Shown here: positions 26,750-36,134 of the stretch, piece by piece
Position numbering within the stretch: the first letter of the stretch is position 1
Layout of the letters: every line of letters begins with the position of its first letter
DNA from: Vibrio natriegens NBRC 15636 = ATCC 14048 = DSM 759
GTDB lineage: Bacteria > Pseudomonadota > Gammaproteobacteria > Enterobacterales > Vibrionaceae
Assembly (NCBI RefSeq): GCF_035621455.1
Contig: NZ_CP141823.1
Span: 1,240,001-1,304,000 of the forward strand
Direction: 5' to 3'
Length of the DNA stretch: 64,000 nucleotides
Notes under the pieces: model-generated
The model's input: the letters and a program-made list of their open reading frames with translations, nothing else
Databases searched by the model: none
Told to the model about the DNA's origin: nothing
Translations under genes and position numbers: made by a program

Positions 26750-27367
26750 ATGACACGATGGATAATTATAATTGCAGTACTCGCTATTGTAGCGGTCTTC
26801 ACCGTTGCTTTTGTGGTGACTCGAGTAGAAAACTCGCAGTTTTCAAAGAACAAGTTATTAACGCAAGTTGGCTCTCTTCCCGTAGCGACTGAATCAAAAG
26901 TTGCTGTAGTTGTGTTCTCTCGCTCTGGGAGCACTGGTGTGCTAGCAAACCATATAGCAGATAAAAGGAGTGGACACCTCTACGAGATTACAGCGGAAGA
27001 CTATGCACTAGGCATTCCTGGGTGGATAAGTGCGCTAAAGGATGCTCGCAGCAATATTGCTGATATCAGTCCTGAAACGATTGACCTATCAACTTATAAA
27101 ACGGTTTATTTAGGCTCGCCTATCTGGTTATACAGCCCAGCGCCACCAATATGGCAGTTTGCTAAAAATAGCGATTTCACAGGTAAAAATGTTGTCCTAT
27201 TCAATACCTTTAACAGCAAGTTTGAAGACAGTTTCACCAGAGATTTTGAATTATTAGTTCGTTCCAAAGGTGCGGTTAGCTTTAAACATCAATATGTTAA
27301 TCGTGGACGTATGGGTGATCAAATTTCAACTCAGCAAATGCTAAACAACTTTGATAAATTGGAGTGA
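26750..27367 (+). CDS. Membrane-anchored flavodoxin-like protein
   Basis: About 205 residues: a single N-terminal transmembrane anchor (IIIIAVLAIVAVFTVAFVV), then a flavodoxin-type domain. The FMN phosphate loop is SRSGSTG, and a second conserved region is YLGSPIWLYSPAPPIWQF, close to the GxPIWW pattern of flavodoxin_4/NADPH-dependent FMN reductase-like proteins. It is probably a redox or quinone-related protein facing the periplasm or held at the membrane; orientation is not clear. ATG at 26750 is used; a GTG at 26732 in frame is possible and neither has a strong ribosome site. Confidence 0.85.
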   Translation: MTRWIIIIAVLAIVAVFTVAFVVTRVENSQFSKNKLLTQVGSLPVATESKVAVVVFSRSGSTGVLANHIADKRSGHLYEITAEDYALGIPGWISALKDARSNIADISPETIDLSTYKTVYLGSPIWLYSPAPPIWQFAKNSDFTGKNVVLFNTFNSKFEDSFTRDFELLVRSKGAVSFKHQYVNRGRMGDQISTQQMLNNFDKLE

Positions 27368-27627
27368 GGTTACTAGCGTCAAGACAGTCAAATAGCATAA
27401 AAATGATTTAGCATGATAGACATGCAAAGCTGTAAGAATGTTTCTCATATTCAAACTGCTAAGGCGTTGCCGGTTTTTAGTCAATGACACCTTATGGCTT
27501 CAGCTAAAGAAATACATAAATTATCTAAATAACTTCATGTCTTGTCAGTCGTCAGAGCATTCTCCTGTGAACAACACTTACGTGATGCACTTTAATCCCA
27601 CGACTGATAGCGAGTTTAACTACGTGT

Positions 27628-29388
27628 TCATTCCAAGTGTTTAAACTGCAACGCCACCAGTCGCTGATAGAGCTCACAGCTTTGCATCAATGATTGGTGG
27701 TTACCAATATCAACCAGTGCGCCATTGTCTAAAACCGCTATCTTATCTGCATGTTGGATGGTCGATAAACGATGAGCAATGATCAGTGTGGTACGGCCTT
27801 TCATTAGCGCCTCAAGCGCTTGCTGAACATGATGTTCACTTTCGCTATCGAGGGCGCTGGTGGCCTCATCAAGCAGTAGGATTTTGGGATCTTTAAGAAT
27901 GGCACGCGCAATCGCAATTCGCTGTTTTTGCCCTCCTGATAGCCTTACGCCGCGCTCGCCTAAAAAGCTGCGATAGCCTTCCGGCAGCTTTTCAATAAAC
28001 TCATGTGCATGGGCTTTTTTCGCCGCTTCGATAACTTGTTCGTCCGTTGCCTCTGGGTTGCCGTAGCGAATATTGTGGAATACGTCGTGGCTAAATAAAG
28101 CGGGTTGCTGAGGAACGAGTGCCATTTGCTGACGAAGCTCTTTCGGGTCAAACTGGCGAATGTCCACGCCTCCAAACAGAACCTGACCTTGTTGTGGGTC
28201 GTAAAAACGTTGTAGTAGTTCGAAGAGTGTCGTTTTACCAGCACCTGACGGACCAACCAACGCCAATACTTTACCTTGCTCAGCGGTGAGATTTAATTCC
28301 TTAATGGCCGGTTGGTCGGGACGAGAAGGATAGTTGAAATTAACTGAGCTAAATGCCACCTCTGCTGAGATGGTTGTGCTTATTGGTAAAGCACGGTCTG
28401 GCGCACTAATATCGCTTTCAACTTGGAGAATCTCAATCAACCTTTCAGTGGCACCAGCAGCCCTCTGTAGCTCGCCAAGCACTTCAGAAATGGTTGCTGT
28501 GGAGGACGCGACCATAATGGCATAAAACACAAATGCTGCTAGGTCACCGGCGGACATTTTACCGTGGATGACATCGCTGCCACCTACCCAAAGCATGCCG
28601 GCAATCGCGCTAAACACGATCACAATGACACCAGATATTAAAATCGCGCGTTGCTTTACTCGCTGTCTACCGACCTCAAATGCTTTTTCTACCTCCACGG
28701 CAAAGGCGGCTTTCTCATGTTGTTCAGAGCTAAAGCTTTGTACCGTTTTAATATGCTCTATCGCTTCACCTGCATAGCTGCCCACATCTGCCATGGAGTC
28801 TTGGCTTTGGCGGGATAATGCACGCACTCGTCGACCATAGACCAAAATAGGCACCAAAACGAATGGCACAGAAGCCAGTACAATCAGCGTGAGTTTAAAG
28901 TTGGTCGCAAACAACATAATGATCGCGCCAATACACATTAACGCACTGCGCATGGCCATCGAAAATGAGGAGCCGATAATGCTCTGCAGCAAAGTAGTGT
29001 CAGTGGTGAGGCGCGACATAATATCGCCACTGCTGTTGGTCTCAAAATAACTAGGGTGCAGTGAAATAACATGGTTAAACACCGCGAGGCGAATATCAGC
29101 GCTAACGCGTTCACCTACTGATGAAACAAGATAGAAACGAAAGAAAGTACCGATAGCAATACACAGAGTGACACCGACAATAAATTGAATCGCACTCGTT
29201 AGTTCTTGCAATGACTGCTGAGCAAATCCTTGGTCGATCAGCATGCGCACTCCGTAGCCCACCGATAGCGTCAGGCTTGCGGTCGCGACTAGTGCGATCA
29301 AGGCTGCAGTAACTCGCCACTTATAAGGAGAAACAAAGGTGTTTAGCTTAAGAAGAATGCTGAGATTTTTGTTATTTTTACTGCTCAT
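27628..29388 (-). CDS. ABC transporter, fused permease/ATPase (MsbA-like half-transporter)
   Basis: A 586-residue half-transporter: six-helix exporter domain at about 20-320, then the nucleotide-binding domain with Walker A GPSGAGKT (379-386), signature LSGGQ (483-487), Walker B ILLLDE (503-508) and H-loop His539. It should work as a homodimer exporting lipids, drugs or peptides. It is closest in look to the MsbA/BmrA group, but it is not assigned as MsbA because lpxK is not adjacent. It stands alone on its strand. Confidence 0.93.
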   Translation of the reverse strand: MSSKNNKNLSILLKLNTFVSPYKWRVTAALIALVATASLTLSVGYGVRMLIDQGFAQQSLQELTSAIQFIVGVTLCIAIGTFFRFYLVSSVGERVSADIRLAVFNHVISLHPSYFETNSSGDIMSRLTTDTTLLQSIIGSSFSMAMRSALMCIGAIIMLFATNFKLTLIVLASVPFVLVPILVYGRRVRALSRQSQDSMADVGSYAGEAIEHIKTVQSFSSEQHEKAAFAVEVEKAFEVGRQRVKQRAILISGVIVIVFSAIAGMLWVGGSDVIHGKMSAGDLAAFVFYAIMVASSTATISEVLGELQRAAGATERLIEILQVESDISAPDRALPISTTISAEVAFSSVNFNYPSRPDQPAIKELNLTAEQGKVLALVGPSGAGKTTLFELLQRFYDPQQGQVLFGGVDIRQFDPKELRQQMALVPQQPALFSHDVFHNIRYGNPEATDEQVIEAAKKAHAHEFIEKLPEGYRSFLGERGVRLSGGQKQRIAIARAILKDPKILLLDEATSALDSESEHHVQQALEALMKGRTTLIIAHRLSTIQHADKIAVLDNGALVDIGNHQSLMQSCELYQRLVALQFKHLE

Positions 29389-29798
29389 GAGTGGTCCACA
29401 AACCTTTAATAGTATTTGGAATAGTAAGTCACTTAGTCTGGTGAAACCAGTAGCGTTTACCTTTGAGGAACGATGAACGGTATTTACTATAACAATGAAA
29501 AGATAAACTGGTTATACAAAAAGTGGGTGGTAAATGTGTATAAGAGCTTTTTTCTTCTTGAAAGAGCCTGAGCTACTTTCACCGCTAAAACGACCATTTT
29601 TCCGAACGGACTAATCTGATGAGATTGTACAGACAGCGCTAATTTCTGGCTTTTCAAAACAGTTGAAACTAATACTTAAGTTAACCTTATGTTCTTTGCC
29701 AAATGATGTTTACTCTAATAGCTGAGTAGAATTAATAAGCATCTGCTGTAGGTAAATGTACTTAGATAAATGTTCAACTCTATAAAACGAGAAAGCGG
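29389..29798. other. Intergenic region with a possible 32-residue ORF
   Basis: The only item of note is a short ORF at 29473-29571 (+), with GAGGAA just before its ATG, encoding an aromatic- and lysine-rich peptide of 32 residues. It is unrecognised and could be chance. No terminator or other gene is evident. Confidence 0.35.
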
Positions 29799-31160
29799 AT
29801 GTTACTAAGACAATTCATGTCCTTAAAACTGTTATTAAGTTCATCCATTCTATTCCTATTAACAAGCTGTGCGATTATCCCTGAAGACTTAGTTATGTCG
29901 AGCCCAGGAATGCATCTCACAAAGGCTGAAGCTACAAATCAACTGGCAATGGATGAATTAGCACTGCAATCGTTAATCATGTCGATGGCCGATGATTACA
30001 TCGCTTCTGTTTCTGAAGTTGCCTTCCTGCACTTACGACCAAAAACTGAAAATAGTCACGAACGAGTGTTAGTTCAGTCCTTTATGCGTAACAGTTTAGG
30101 GGCTGCAACAGAAATAGCTGCAGGACGAAGCCCCGATATCGCATTACTCGATCTCCTTGTGTTATCAACATTACAACGCTCAACTTTCGAGAATTATTGG
30201 ATACCCAAAATATGGGGAGCCGAAAGAGCTCAGGATGCTTTAAATCAATTAAAGAAAACAGAAGATCGCCTTTGGCAGCGCTCCTCTCGGCTGTTGACAC
30301 CTTCGCAGCAACAGGTACTTCGTGACTTGATAGATGTTTGGCTCGAAGAAAATCCGGATAGGCTAGTCGTTGAGCTAACCCGATTTGACTCCTTCACAGA
30401 TGCTCGTTGGATACCTCAGCATCGGCACCGACAAGAAGCCAAAGGTTTACTCGAAGAGATCGATTCTGCTGTGAGCACCGTTGATAGAGCATTGCTGTTT
30501 GGCGAACGTGCAATGTGGTATTCCAGTCGCTTGACTTATATTGCAGGCGAGCAGGTAGAACTATCGGCTTACCGTATACTTGCTTCTCCCGAGATTCAGG
30601 AGATGCTAGCTCGATACGATGAAGCGAAAGAGAGGTTTGAAGAACTCCAATCGACATTGGCTTCGTATCCGACCTCACTCGCTGAACTAGAAAAAAAGCT
30701 TGTTGAAGACATCCAGAAAGAGCGTGAGCTCGCGCTCAACCAACTTTTTGAATACATTGCCTATGAACGGGAACAGATCTTTGAGTCAGTTTCAAACAGT
30801 AGCAATAAAGCAGAACAGATGCTGCCTGCGACACTAGAGTTAGTAAAGGCATCTTCGGACCTGGCTGACAAAACCAACCAAGCGAGTATCAATATTGACC
30901 GTTTATTAGCGCGCTTTGATGAGAGTTCAACTGATTTAGCAGGAGGACCTCCAGTCAACCCACTGGAGCTAATTCAGGCGTCCAGCGATCTTGCCAATCA
31001 GTTACAGCAGCTAATCTCGCATCTACAACGCGATATCAATGAATTGGAAAGGCTATCTACCAACGTGCTGGACCATATCTTCTGGCGTATTGCCATTCTG
31101 ATCCTGCTTGTTTTCATTGGCTTAGTCATCCTGCGGTTTATTCCAAGAAGGCTGAAATAA
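29799..31160 (+). CDS. Hypothetical lipoprotein with coiled coils and C-terminal membrane helix
   Basis: A 453-residue protein with a lipoprotein signal (LLLSSSILFLLTSC; lipobox LTSC, Cys about residue 24), a mostly helical, charged middle with coiled-coil-like stretches (about 265-330 and 375-425, YDEAKERFEELQSTL) and a C-terminal transmembrane helix (about 426-447) followed by basic residues RRLK. Lipid anchor at one end and membrane helix at the other would tie it to the membrane twice. No known domain is recognised. An alternative ATG at 29817 is possible. It is monocistronic. Confidence 0.8.
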   Translation: MLLRQFMSLKLLLSSSILFLLTSCAIIPEDLVMSSPGMHLTKAEATNQLAMDELALQSLIMSMADDYIASVSEVAFLHLRPKTENSHERVLVQSFMRNSLGAATEIAAGRSPDIALLDLLVLSTLQRSTFENYWIPKIWGAERAQDALNQLKKTEDRLWQRSSRLLTPSQQQVLRDLIDVWLEENPDRLVVELTRFDSFTDARWIPQHRHRQEAKGLLEEIDSAVSTVDRALLFGERAMWYSSRLTYIAGEQVELSAYRILASPEIQEMLARYDEAKERFEELQSTLASYPTSLAELEKKLVEDIQKERELALNQLFEYIAYEREQIFESVSNSSNKAEQMLPATLELVKASSDLADKTNQASINIDRLLARFDESSTDLAGGPPVNPLELIQASSDLANQLQQLISHLQRDINELERLSTNVLDHIFWRIAILILLVFIGLVILRFIPRRLK

Positions 31161-31611
31161 AATACACTGAATAGCCTCCGCGTCAGTAGACACTAGATAG
31201 CTTCTCTTGGAGCGTTCCCCCTTGGCTTTCTGTTTAAAAATTACTCACGAAAGATCAGCACGCCCTTATAAGATGTTAAATCTTTGTGCAATAAGTGAGA
31301 TTTTTGTTGTTCTTTTACTAATGTCTAATATTCCTACCGATAGCAATACATGCTTAATAAGCTCAGTTCAAAAATTGGCTCCAAACCTCTTTCTTAGTGT
31401 GGCGTCGATGTTTGATGTGAATGTTTGGCAAGATACTTTTCAGTTTTCTTGCTTTCACTAGCGAAGTAAATCCATGTTTTCTTCGTTTATGAAATCAATA
31501 AAGGTGCTCGGTAGCACTTAGGGTGTTGTCTCGTATTGGTCGAAGGTCTGTATACCAAGCGAAACTCTGGTTGACATAGTTCAACTTCGAAACATAACAA
31601 AGGATAACTAA
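31161..31611. other. Intergenic region before the DUF3360 gene
   Basis: About 450 bp with no supported gene; an 84-codon ORF at 31207-31461 has no ribosome site or protein-like composition. A small hairpin (AAGGTGCT/AGCACTT, 31501-31519) lies 95 bp before the DUF3360 start. Confidence 0.4.
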
Positions 31612-33069
31612 ATGTCTGACACAAGTAAGACTTTTTACAGGGATGTGCGCAAAAAACCGCATGAATTTGAAAACCGAGAAGACTTTCTAAACCATGATTT
31701 AACCATCATGAGCTTTCGCCGCTGGGGTATTCATTTACCATCTCGTGATTACAGTATTGAAATCGAAGACTGGGTACCTGCATTAGCCGCAACCATTGGT
31801 AAAGTGGTTATGGTAACCGCTATGGTTGCCGCCTTTGCTGCTCAGTTCGGTTTATCTCCTGAGTTTGTCGCAGAAAACGTGCGTTACGAACTGCTTATCG
31901 CGGGCGCTCTGTTCGTTATCCTGTTTTCTGCCATCCTAAACCCGAACGCAAACTTAGCCGGTACTCACGGCCCCATGATACCGCTGATTCCAATGATTGC
32001 AGCAGCAGGGGGCCATCCACTGGCTCTCGGCTTGATGGTATGTGCTTTTGGTTTAATTCTCGCTTTTACCAAGGGTGGTTCTAAACTCATGACCCTCACT
32101 GGCATTGGGGTTCGAGGTGGGTTGCTGATTTACCTCGGCGCAGTTGGGTTGATCGGACAGATTAATAAGACTGAAGTGTGGGCTGCGAGTACGGACCAAA
32201 GTTACATTTCGTTTGTGGTCATTGGTCTAACGGTGTTGGTTTATGCCTACTTAGCCAAGATCAACAAACGTTGGCTGGCCATCCCGTTGTGTTCTGCACT
32301 AGCGGGCATTGTCGCTTATGCAATGGGCGCCGAGTTTGCTTTTACCACGGAGCCGGGCCTGCCTAATTTCAGTCCATTCTACTGGTGGGGTGAAGATACC
32401 GGCTGGCAACTAGGCTGGCCAACCCTGGAGCACTTTATTGCCGTTACGCCATTTGCACTACTAGCCGTCGCTATGTGGTCTCCTGACTATCTCGGTCATC
32501 GTGTTTTTCAAGAACTTAACTATCCAAAAGAAGCAAAAGGCGTACTAATGGATGTCGACGACACTATGGTCGGAGCGTCTGTTCGTCAGGGCGTTGGCTC
32601 ACTATTAGGTGGCGGTAATCTAGCGTCTTCTTGGGGTACGTACATGATTCCTGCGGCAATTGCCAAACGTCCTATTCCAGGCGGCGCGCTGTTAACGGGT
32701 TTAATGTGTATTGCCGCAGCAGTAATTGGTTACCCGATGGATCTAGCAATGTGGGAGCCTGTTCTGCGCGTAGCGCTGATTGTCGGTGTATTCTTACCAC
32801 TTCTTGAAGCGGGTATGCAGATGATACATAAGCATAAAGATTCACTCAGTGCTGGTATCTGTATTTTTGCCTGTGCATTCGTTAACCCAGTCTTTGGTTG
32901 GGCAATAACTATGCTGCTGGATAACCTCGGACTTATCGGCGACCATGAGCGCGCCAACGAGCTATCGGGCAAAGATAAATACCTGATTCCTGGTGTTGCC
33001 TTTGTCGTTTGTGCTGGCTCCCTTGCTGTAGTTGGTCAGCTTCCGGGTATTCCCGCTCTGATCGGTTAA
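31612..33069 (+). CDS. DUF3360 family membrane protein, putative permease
   Basis: A 485-residue polytopic inner-membrane protein with about 11-12 helices, matching the Vibrio DUF3360 family. A hydrophilic N-terminal segment (1-60) precedes the first helix; conserved-looking loops include NPNANLAGTHGPMIPLIPM and the acidic motif DVDDTMVGASVRQGVGSLLGGG. The layout recalls nucleobase or sulfate-type permeases with two inverted repeats, but the substrate is not established. AAAGGA precedes the ATG. Monocistronic, with a strong terminator. Confidence 0.88.
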   Translation: MSDTSKTFYRDVRKKPHEFENREDFLNHDLTIMSFRRWGIHLPSRDYSIEIEDWVPALAATIGKVVMVTAMVAAFAAQFGLSPEFVAENVRYELLIAGALFVILFSAILNPNANLAGTHGPMIPLIPMIAAAGGHPLALGLMVCAFGLILAFTKGGSKLMTLTGIGVRGGLLIYLGAVGLIGQINKTEVWAASTDQSYISFVVIGLTVLVYAYLAKINKRWLAIPLCSALAGIVAYAMGAEFAFTTEPGLPNFSPFYWWGEDTGWQLGWPTLEHFIAVTPFALLAVAMWSPDYLGHRVFQELNYPKEAKGVLMDVDDTMVGASVRQGVGSLLGGGNLASSWGTYMIPAAIAKRPIPGGALLTGLMCIAAAVIGYPMDLAMWEPVLRVALIVGVFLPLLEAGMQMIHKHKDSLSAGICIFACAFVNPVFGWAITMLLDNLGLIGDHERANELSGKDKYLIPGVAFVVCAGSLAVVGQLPGIPALIG

Positions 33070-33083
33070 TTGAATCTCGCTCT

Positions 33084-33118
33084 AAAGGCATAGGTGGTCG
33101 CCGCCTATGCCTTTTTTC
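33084..33118 (+). terminator. Intrinsic terminator of the DUF3360 gene
   Basis: A 14-bp stem (33084-33097 with 33101-33114, one G-T pair) with a 3-nt loop, then a T-run. Confidence 0.93.
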
Positions 33119-33192
33119 ATTTGACAAGCAATGGCTACTTACAACGAATGTCATTCTTTTCTGTTGTCCAAAAATGCATTTAATCAGACGTG

Positions 33193-33807
33193 TTAAATAC
33201 GACTTTTAGCGAGTAGCAGGTCCACTTTGCCTTTTGCTGTTTTACTAACGGTTTGCATAAACTGAAAGCTTGGCTTGGTGATTCCTGATTGCTCTAACTC
33301 CTCGACCATTTGAAGCCAAAGTTTGGCTGTCATTTGTGCATCTGCTAACGCACGGTGAAAAACACCGTCGTTTTCGATGTTTTTGTAGCGAACCAGCTCA
33401 CCAAGTTTGTGTGACGGCGCATCTTGAATCAGTCGTCTTGCCACCAGTAACGAACAAGCGAACTCACCTGAATAGCCTTTGTTTACTCTCTCAAGCTCTG
33501 CGTCGAGAAATCGTTTATCGAATGAGGCGTTGTGAGCGATGAGGTTTTCATTGGCAATAAACTCACTAAACGATGCCATCACCTCATCGCAGCTTGGTGC
33601 GGTGCGTAACATGTTATTGGTGATGCCAGTATAACTTTCAATGAATGAGCTTACTCTGAAGCCCGGATTCATGAGCTGCTGAAAACTATCGACAACCTCA
33701 CCATCAACTAATTTTACTGCTCCAATTTCAATTGCGCGGTCACCAAGGTTAGGAGAGAGGCCAGTGGTTTCAAAGTCGAGCACAACCACGGAATTTGCTT
33801 GAGGCAT
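33193..33807 (-). CDS. DnaQ-like 3'-5' exonuclease
   Basis: A 204-residue DEDDh exonuclease. Motif I is LDFETTG (Asp/Glu near residues 8-10), motif II is IAHNASFDKRFLD, and motif III is HRALADAQMT, with His five residues before Asp. It resembles the DNA polymerase III epsilon/ExoX group but is separate from the polymerase locus, so a repair or RNA-processing role is equally possible. The ATG at 33807 has TGGAAAA upstream; a TTG at 33819 is also in frame. Confidence 0.92.
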   Translation of the reverse strand: MPQANSVVVLDFETTGLSPNLGDRAIEIGAVKLVDGEVVDSFQQLMNPGFRVSSFIESYTGITNNMLRTAPSCDEVMASFSEFIANENLIAHNASFDKRFLDAELERVNKGYSGEFACSLLVARRLIQDAPSHKLGELVRYKNIENDGVFHRALADAQMTAKLWLQMVEELEQSGITKPSFQFMQTVSKTAKGKVDLLLAKSRI

Positions 33808-34025
33808 GAAGTTTTCCAACTAAAAAATAATGTGCAGAGTATCCTAGAAAGCGCCAGAAAAATAAAGGCGATACGCTGCCATGAATTTACGTTGGGTGTC
33901 TGAATGGCATTGAATAATGCGTTGTAGTGTTAGCCTGATAAAAAGAAAGCTTCCACTTTCATAGTAGGGCACTGTATTAAAGTGGAAGCGGTAACTTATT
34001 GGAATGAAATTAAGATATGAGCAGC

Positions 34026-34955
34026 TTACACTGTGGGCTTGAGCTGTGACAGAACGTAATCCAGTCCGCCTACAACCGCTGCAACCTGAGCGTCATTACA
34101 TTCTTCGCCAGTGACTTTTGGGCTGTCTGGGTAGACTTCAGTTGTCGTACCATATTGGCAGTTAGTCACACCGCCACATAATCCCAGTTTCACCATCGGG
34201 TAGTTGATCACACCAAACTGAACAACAGGGGAGCCAATGATTTCGCCTTGATCGTCCGCAGGGGCAATGTGCGTCACTTTTGCTACCGATTCAATCACTG
34301 CTTTTTGGAACTCTGGTTGCGGATTCTCAGTGTCTCCGACGGTGTAAAAGCCGTCTGGAATCAAACCTTCGATGTATTCAATACCATCGCGAGCGGCTAA
34401 AGCTGGGCGGAACTCTGTTTCATCCGAGTCAGTTGTCTCGTGAAGATCAATGTGCATCAATACATCACCCAGTGTCGCAACCAGCTGGATAAGGTTCGCG
34501 GATTCTTCCGCAGGGCTGTTTGCGTAGAAAGAGCGGTTCGGGTCAATCGCGTTTGGGTTCCAACGGTTAATCACCTCATAACCCCAAGGGCTCACGCATG
34601 GTGCAACAACGATATTGAAGTGCTCTGCGTAACGCTCCGCTTCTGTGTCCACGAATTTTAATGCTCCATGTACACCACTGGTTTCGTAGCCGTGCACGCC
34701 ACCGGTGACAAGAACAACAGGTTTTACTGAATCCCAGTTGCGTGTTTTGATGCAAAATAGTGGGAAACGATCTTCGTCATATGAGAGCGCGCCGTATTGC
34801 TCGACATCAAAACGGTCGCGAAGTGCGTCGATTTTACTGACGACTTCTTCCTGATAGCTGCGTTTTACATCGCGTTCGGCTAACCAGGCTTTACGTTCAG
34901 CTGCGCCCCAAGGTTGATCTGGGGTACCAATTGGGTAAGTGTATCCGCTTTTCAT
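34026..34955 (-). CDS. M14 family metallopeptidase (succinylglutamate desuccinylase/aspartoacylase-like)
   Basis: A 309-residue zinc carboxypeptidase-type protein. The zinc site is H88-x-x-E91 (GGVHGYETSG) and H172 (HIDLHETTD); the substrate-binding Asn-Arg is N140-R141 (DPNRSF), and the catalytic glutamate is in TTTEVYPDS. No signal peptide, so it is cytosolic. Such enzymes remove a terminal amino acid or an N-acyl group from an amino acid. The true substrate is not apparent from its isolated location. Confidence 0.9.
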   Translation of the reverse strand: MKSGYTYPIGTPDQPWGAAERKAWLAERDVKRSYQEEVVSKIDALRDRFDVEQYGALSYDEDRFPLFCIKTRNWDSVKPVVLVTGGVHGYETSGVHGALKFVDTEAERYAEHFNIVVAPCVSPWGYEVINRWNPNAIDPNRSFYANSPAEESANLIQLVATLGDVLMHIDLHETTDSDETEFRPALAARDGIEYIEGLIPDGFYTVGDTENPQPEFQKAVIESVAKVTHIAPADDQGEIIGSPVVQFGVINYPMVKLGLCGGVTNCQYGTTTEVYPDSPKVTGEECNDAQVAAVVGGLDYVLSQLKPTV

Positions 34956-35142
34956 CTATACTTTTTCTTTTGTTTACTCAAAGGTAAGACAAGACTAGAC
35001 GTGTCTTATCTCGACAGCAATATAAAATACCGTCCGTTATCATAATCTTTGCCAGATAATCACTTTGCTGAGCATATTTGTGGTGATACATTTTAATTTT
35101 TACTAGGTTTAATGTAACTAATTGCATTTAAAGAGATAAAAA

Positions 35143-36048
35143 ATGGCTGGAGCAAGTTTACTCACACTGTTAGATGACATTGCCACGGTACTCGATGACA
35201 TCGCGGTGATGTCAAAAGTGGCGGCAAAAAAGACAGCAGGTGTGTTAGGAGATGATTTAGCATTGAACGCCCAGCAGGTACAAGGTGTTGCCTCTGAACG
35301 TGAAATACCTGTGGTTTGGGCAGTTGCCAAGGGATCGTTTAAGAACAAATTGATTTTGGTGCCCTCTGCACTACTTATTAGCGCCATTATTCCGTGGTTG
35401 ATCATGCCATTGCTTCTGCTTGGTGGTCTCTTCCTCTGCTTTGAAGGCACAGAGAAAGTACTAGAGAAACTCTTCCCCCATGCTCACTCACATGAAGACA
35501 AAGAAGAGATGTTGGATAAAGGAGAGTCAGTAGAAGAGTTCGAGAAACGGAAAGTCAATGGGGCGATTCGTACCGACTTTATTCTCTCTGCTGAAATCAT
35601 TGTGATTGCTTTAGGTACGGTTTCAGAAGCCAGTTTTGTCACTCAGGTTATTGTGGTGAGCCTGATTGCGATAGTGATGACCATTGGTGTTTATGGCTTA
35701 GTCGCAGGGATAGTTAAGTTAGATGACTTGGGTTTGTACCTTGAGGTGCGCGCGAAAGGAAAAGGCTTCATGGCAAAAGTCGGTAACGCACTGGTAACTT
35801 TTGCGCCGAAGTTGATGAGATTGCTAACCATAGTGGGTACGGCAGCGATGTTTTTGGTTGGTGGAGGCATCATTGTGCACAATGTGCCAGCTATTCATCA
35901 CTTTGTAGAGCCAATTCTGATGGACTTTAGTGGTCACTCTTTTGCCACCGCAGTGTTACCGATTTTACTCAATGGTCTTATCGGGTTTGTTGCTGGTTTG
36001 CTTGTCGTTGGTGCCTGGACAGTGATAGAAAAGGTGCGTGGGAATTAA
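35143..36048 (+). CDS. DUF808 family membrane protein (YedI-like)
   Basis: A 301-residue inner-membrane protein with the DUF808 signature at the start (MAGASLLTLLDDIATVLDDIA) and about six hydrophobic segments; a His-rich loop (HAHSHEDKEEM, about 112-122) separates the first helices from the rest. The family function is unknown. It is a single gene and shares a very strong bidirectional terminator with the convergent pyrC. Confidence 0.92.
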   Translation: MAGASLLTLLDDIATVLDDIAVMSKVAAKKTAGVLGDDLALNAQQVQGVASEREIPVVWAVAKGSFKNKLILVPSALLISAIIPWLIMPLLLLGGLFLCFEGTEKVLEKLFPHAHSHEDKEEMLDKGESVEEFEKRKVNGAIRTDFILSAEIIVIALGTVSEASFVTQVIVVSLIAIVMTIGVYGLVAGIVKLDDLGLYLEVRAKGKGFMAKVGNALVTFAPKLMRLLTIVGTAAMFLVGGGIIVHNVPAIHHFVEPILMDFSGHSFATAVLPILLNGLIGFVAGLLVVGAWTVIEKVRGN

Positions 36049-36062
36049 GATCACCAAAAAAC

Positions 36063-36112
36063 AAAAAGGGTCATGACTTCTTTTATTGATAGAAAGTCAT
36101 GACCCTTTTTAT
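36063..36112. terminator. Bidirectional terminator between DUF808 and pyrC
   Basis: A perfect 17-bp stem (36063-36079 with 36094-36110) with A-run and T-run at its ends. Confidence 0.95.
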
Positions 36113-36134
36113 TTGAGCTAGTTAAGCGAAGCGC

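Noticed and set aside
27438..27644. A 68-codon ORF after the flavodoxin-like gene
   Set aside because: It runs into the 3' end of the opposing ABC transporter gene, lacks a ribosome site and does not resemble a known protein.
31207..31461. An 84-codon ORF between the coiled-coil lipoprotein gene and the DUF3360 gene
   Set aside because: No ribosome site, random-looking composition rich in Cys, Ser and Leu, and no family resemblance.
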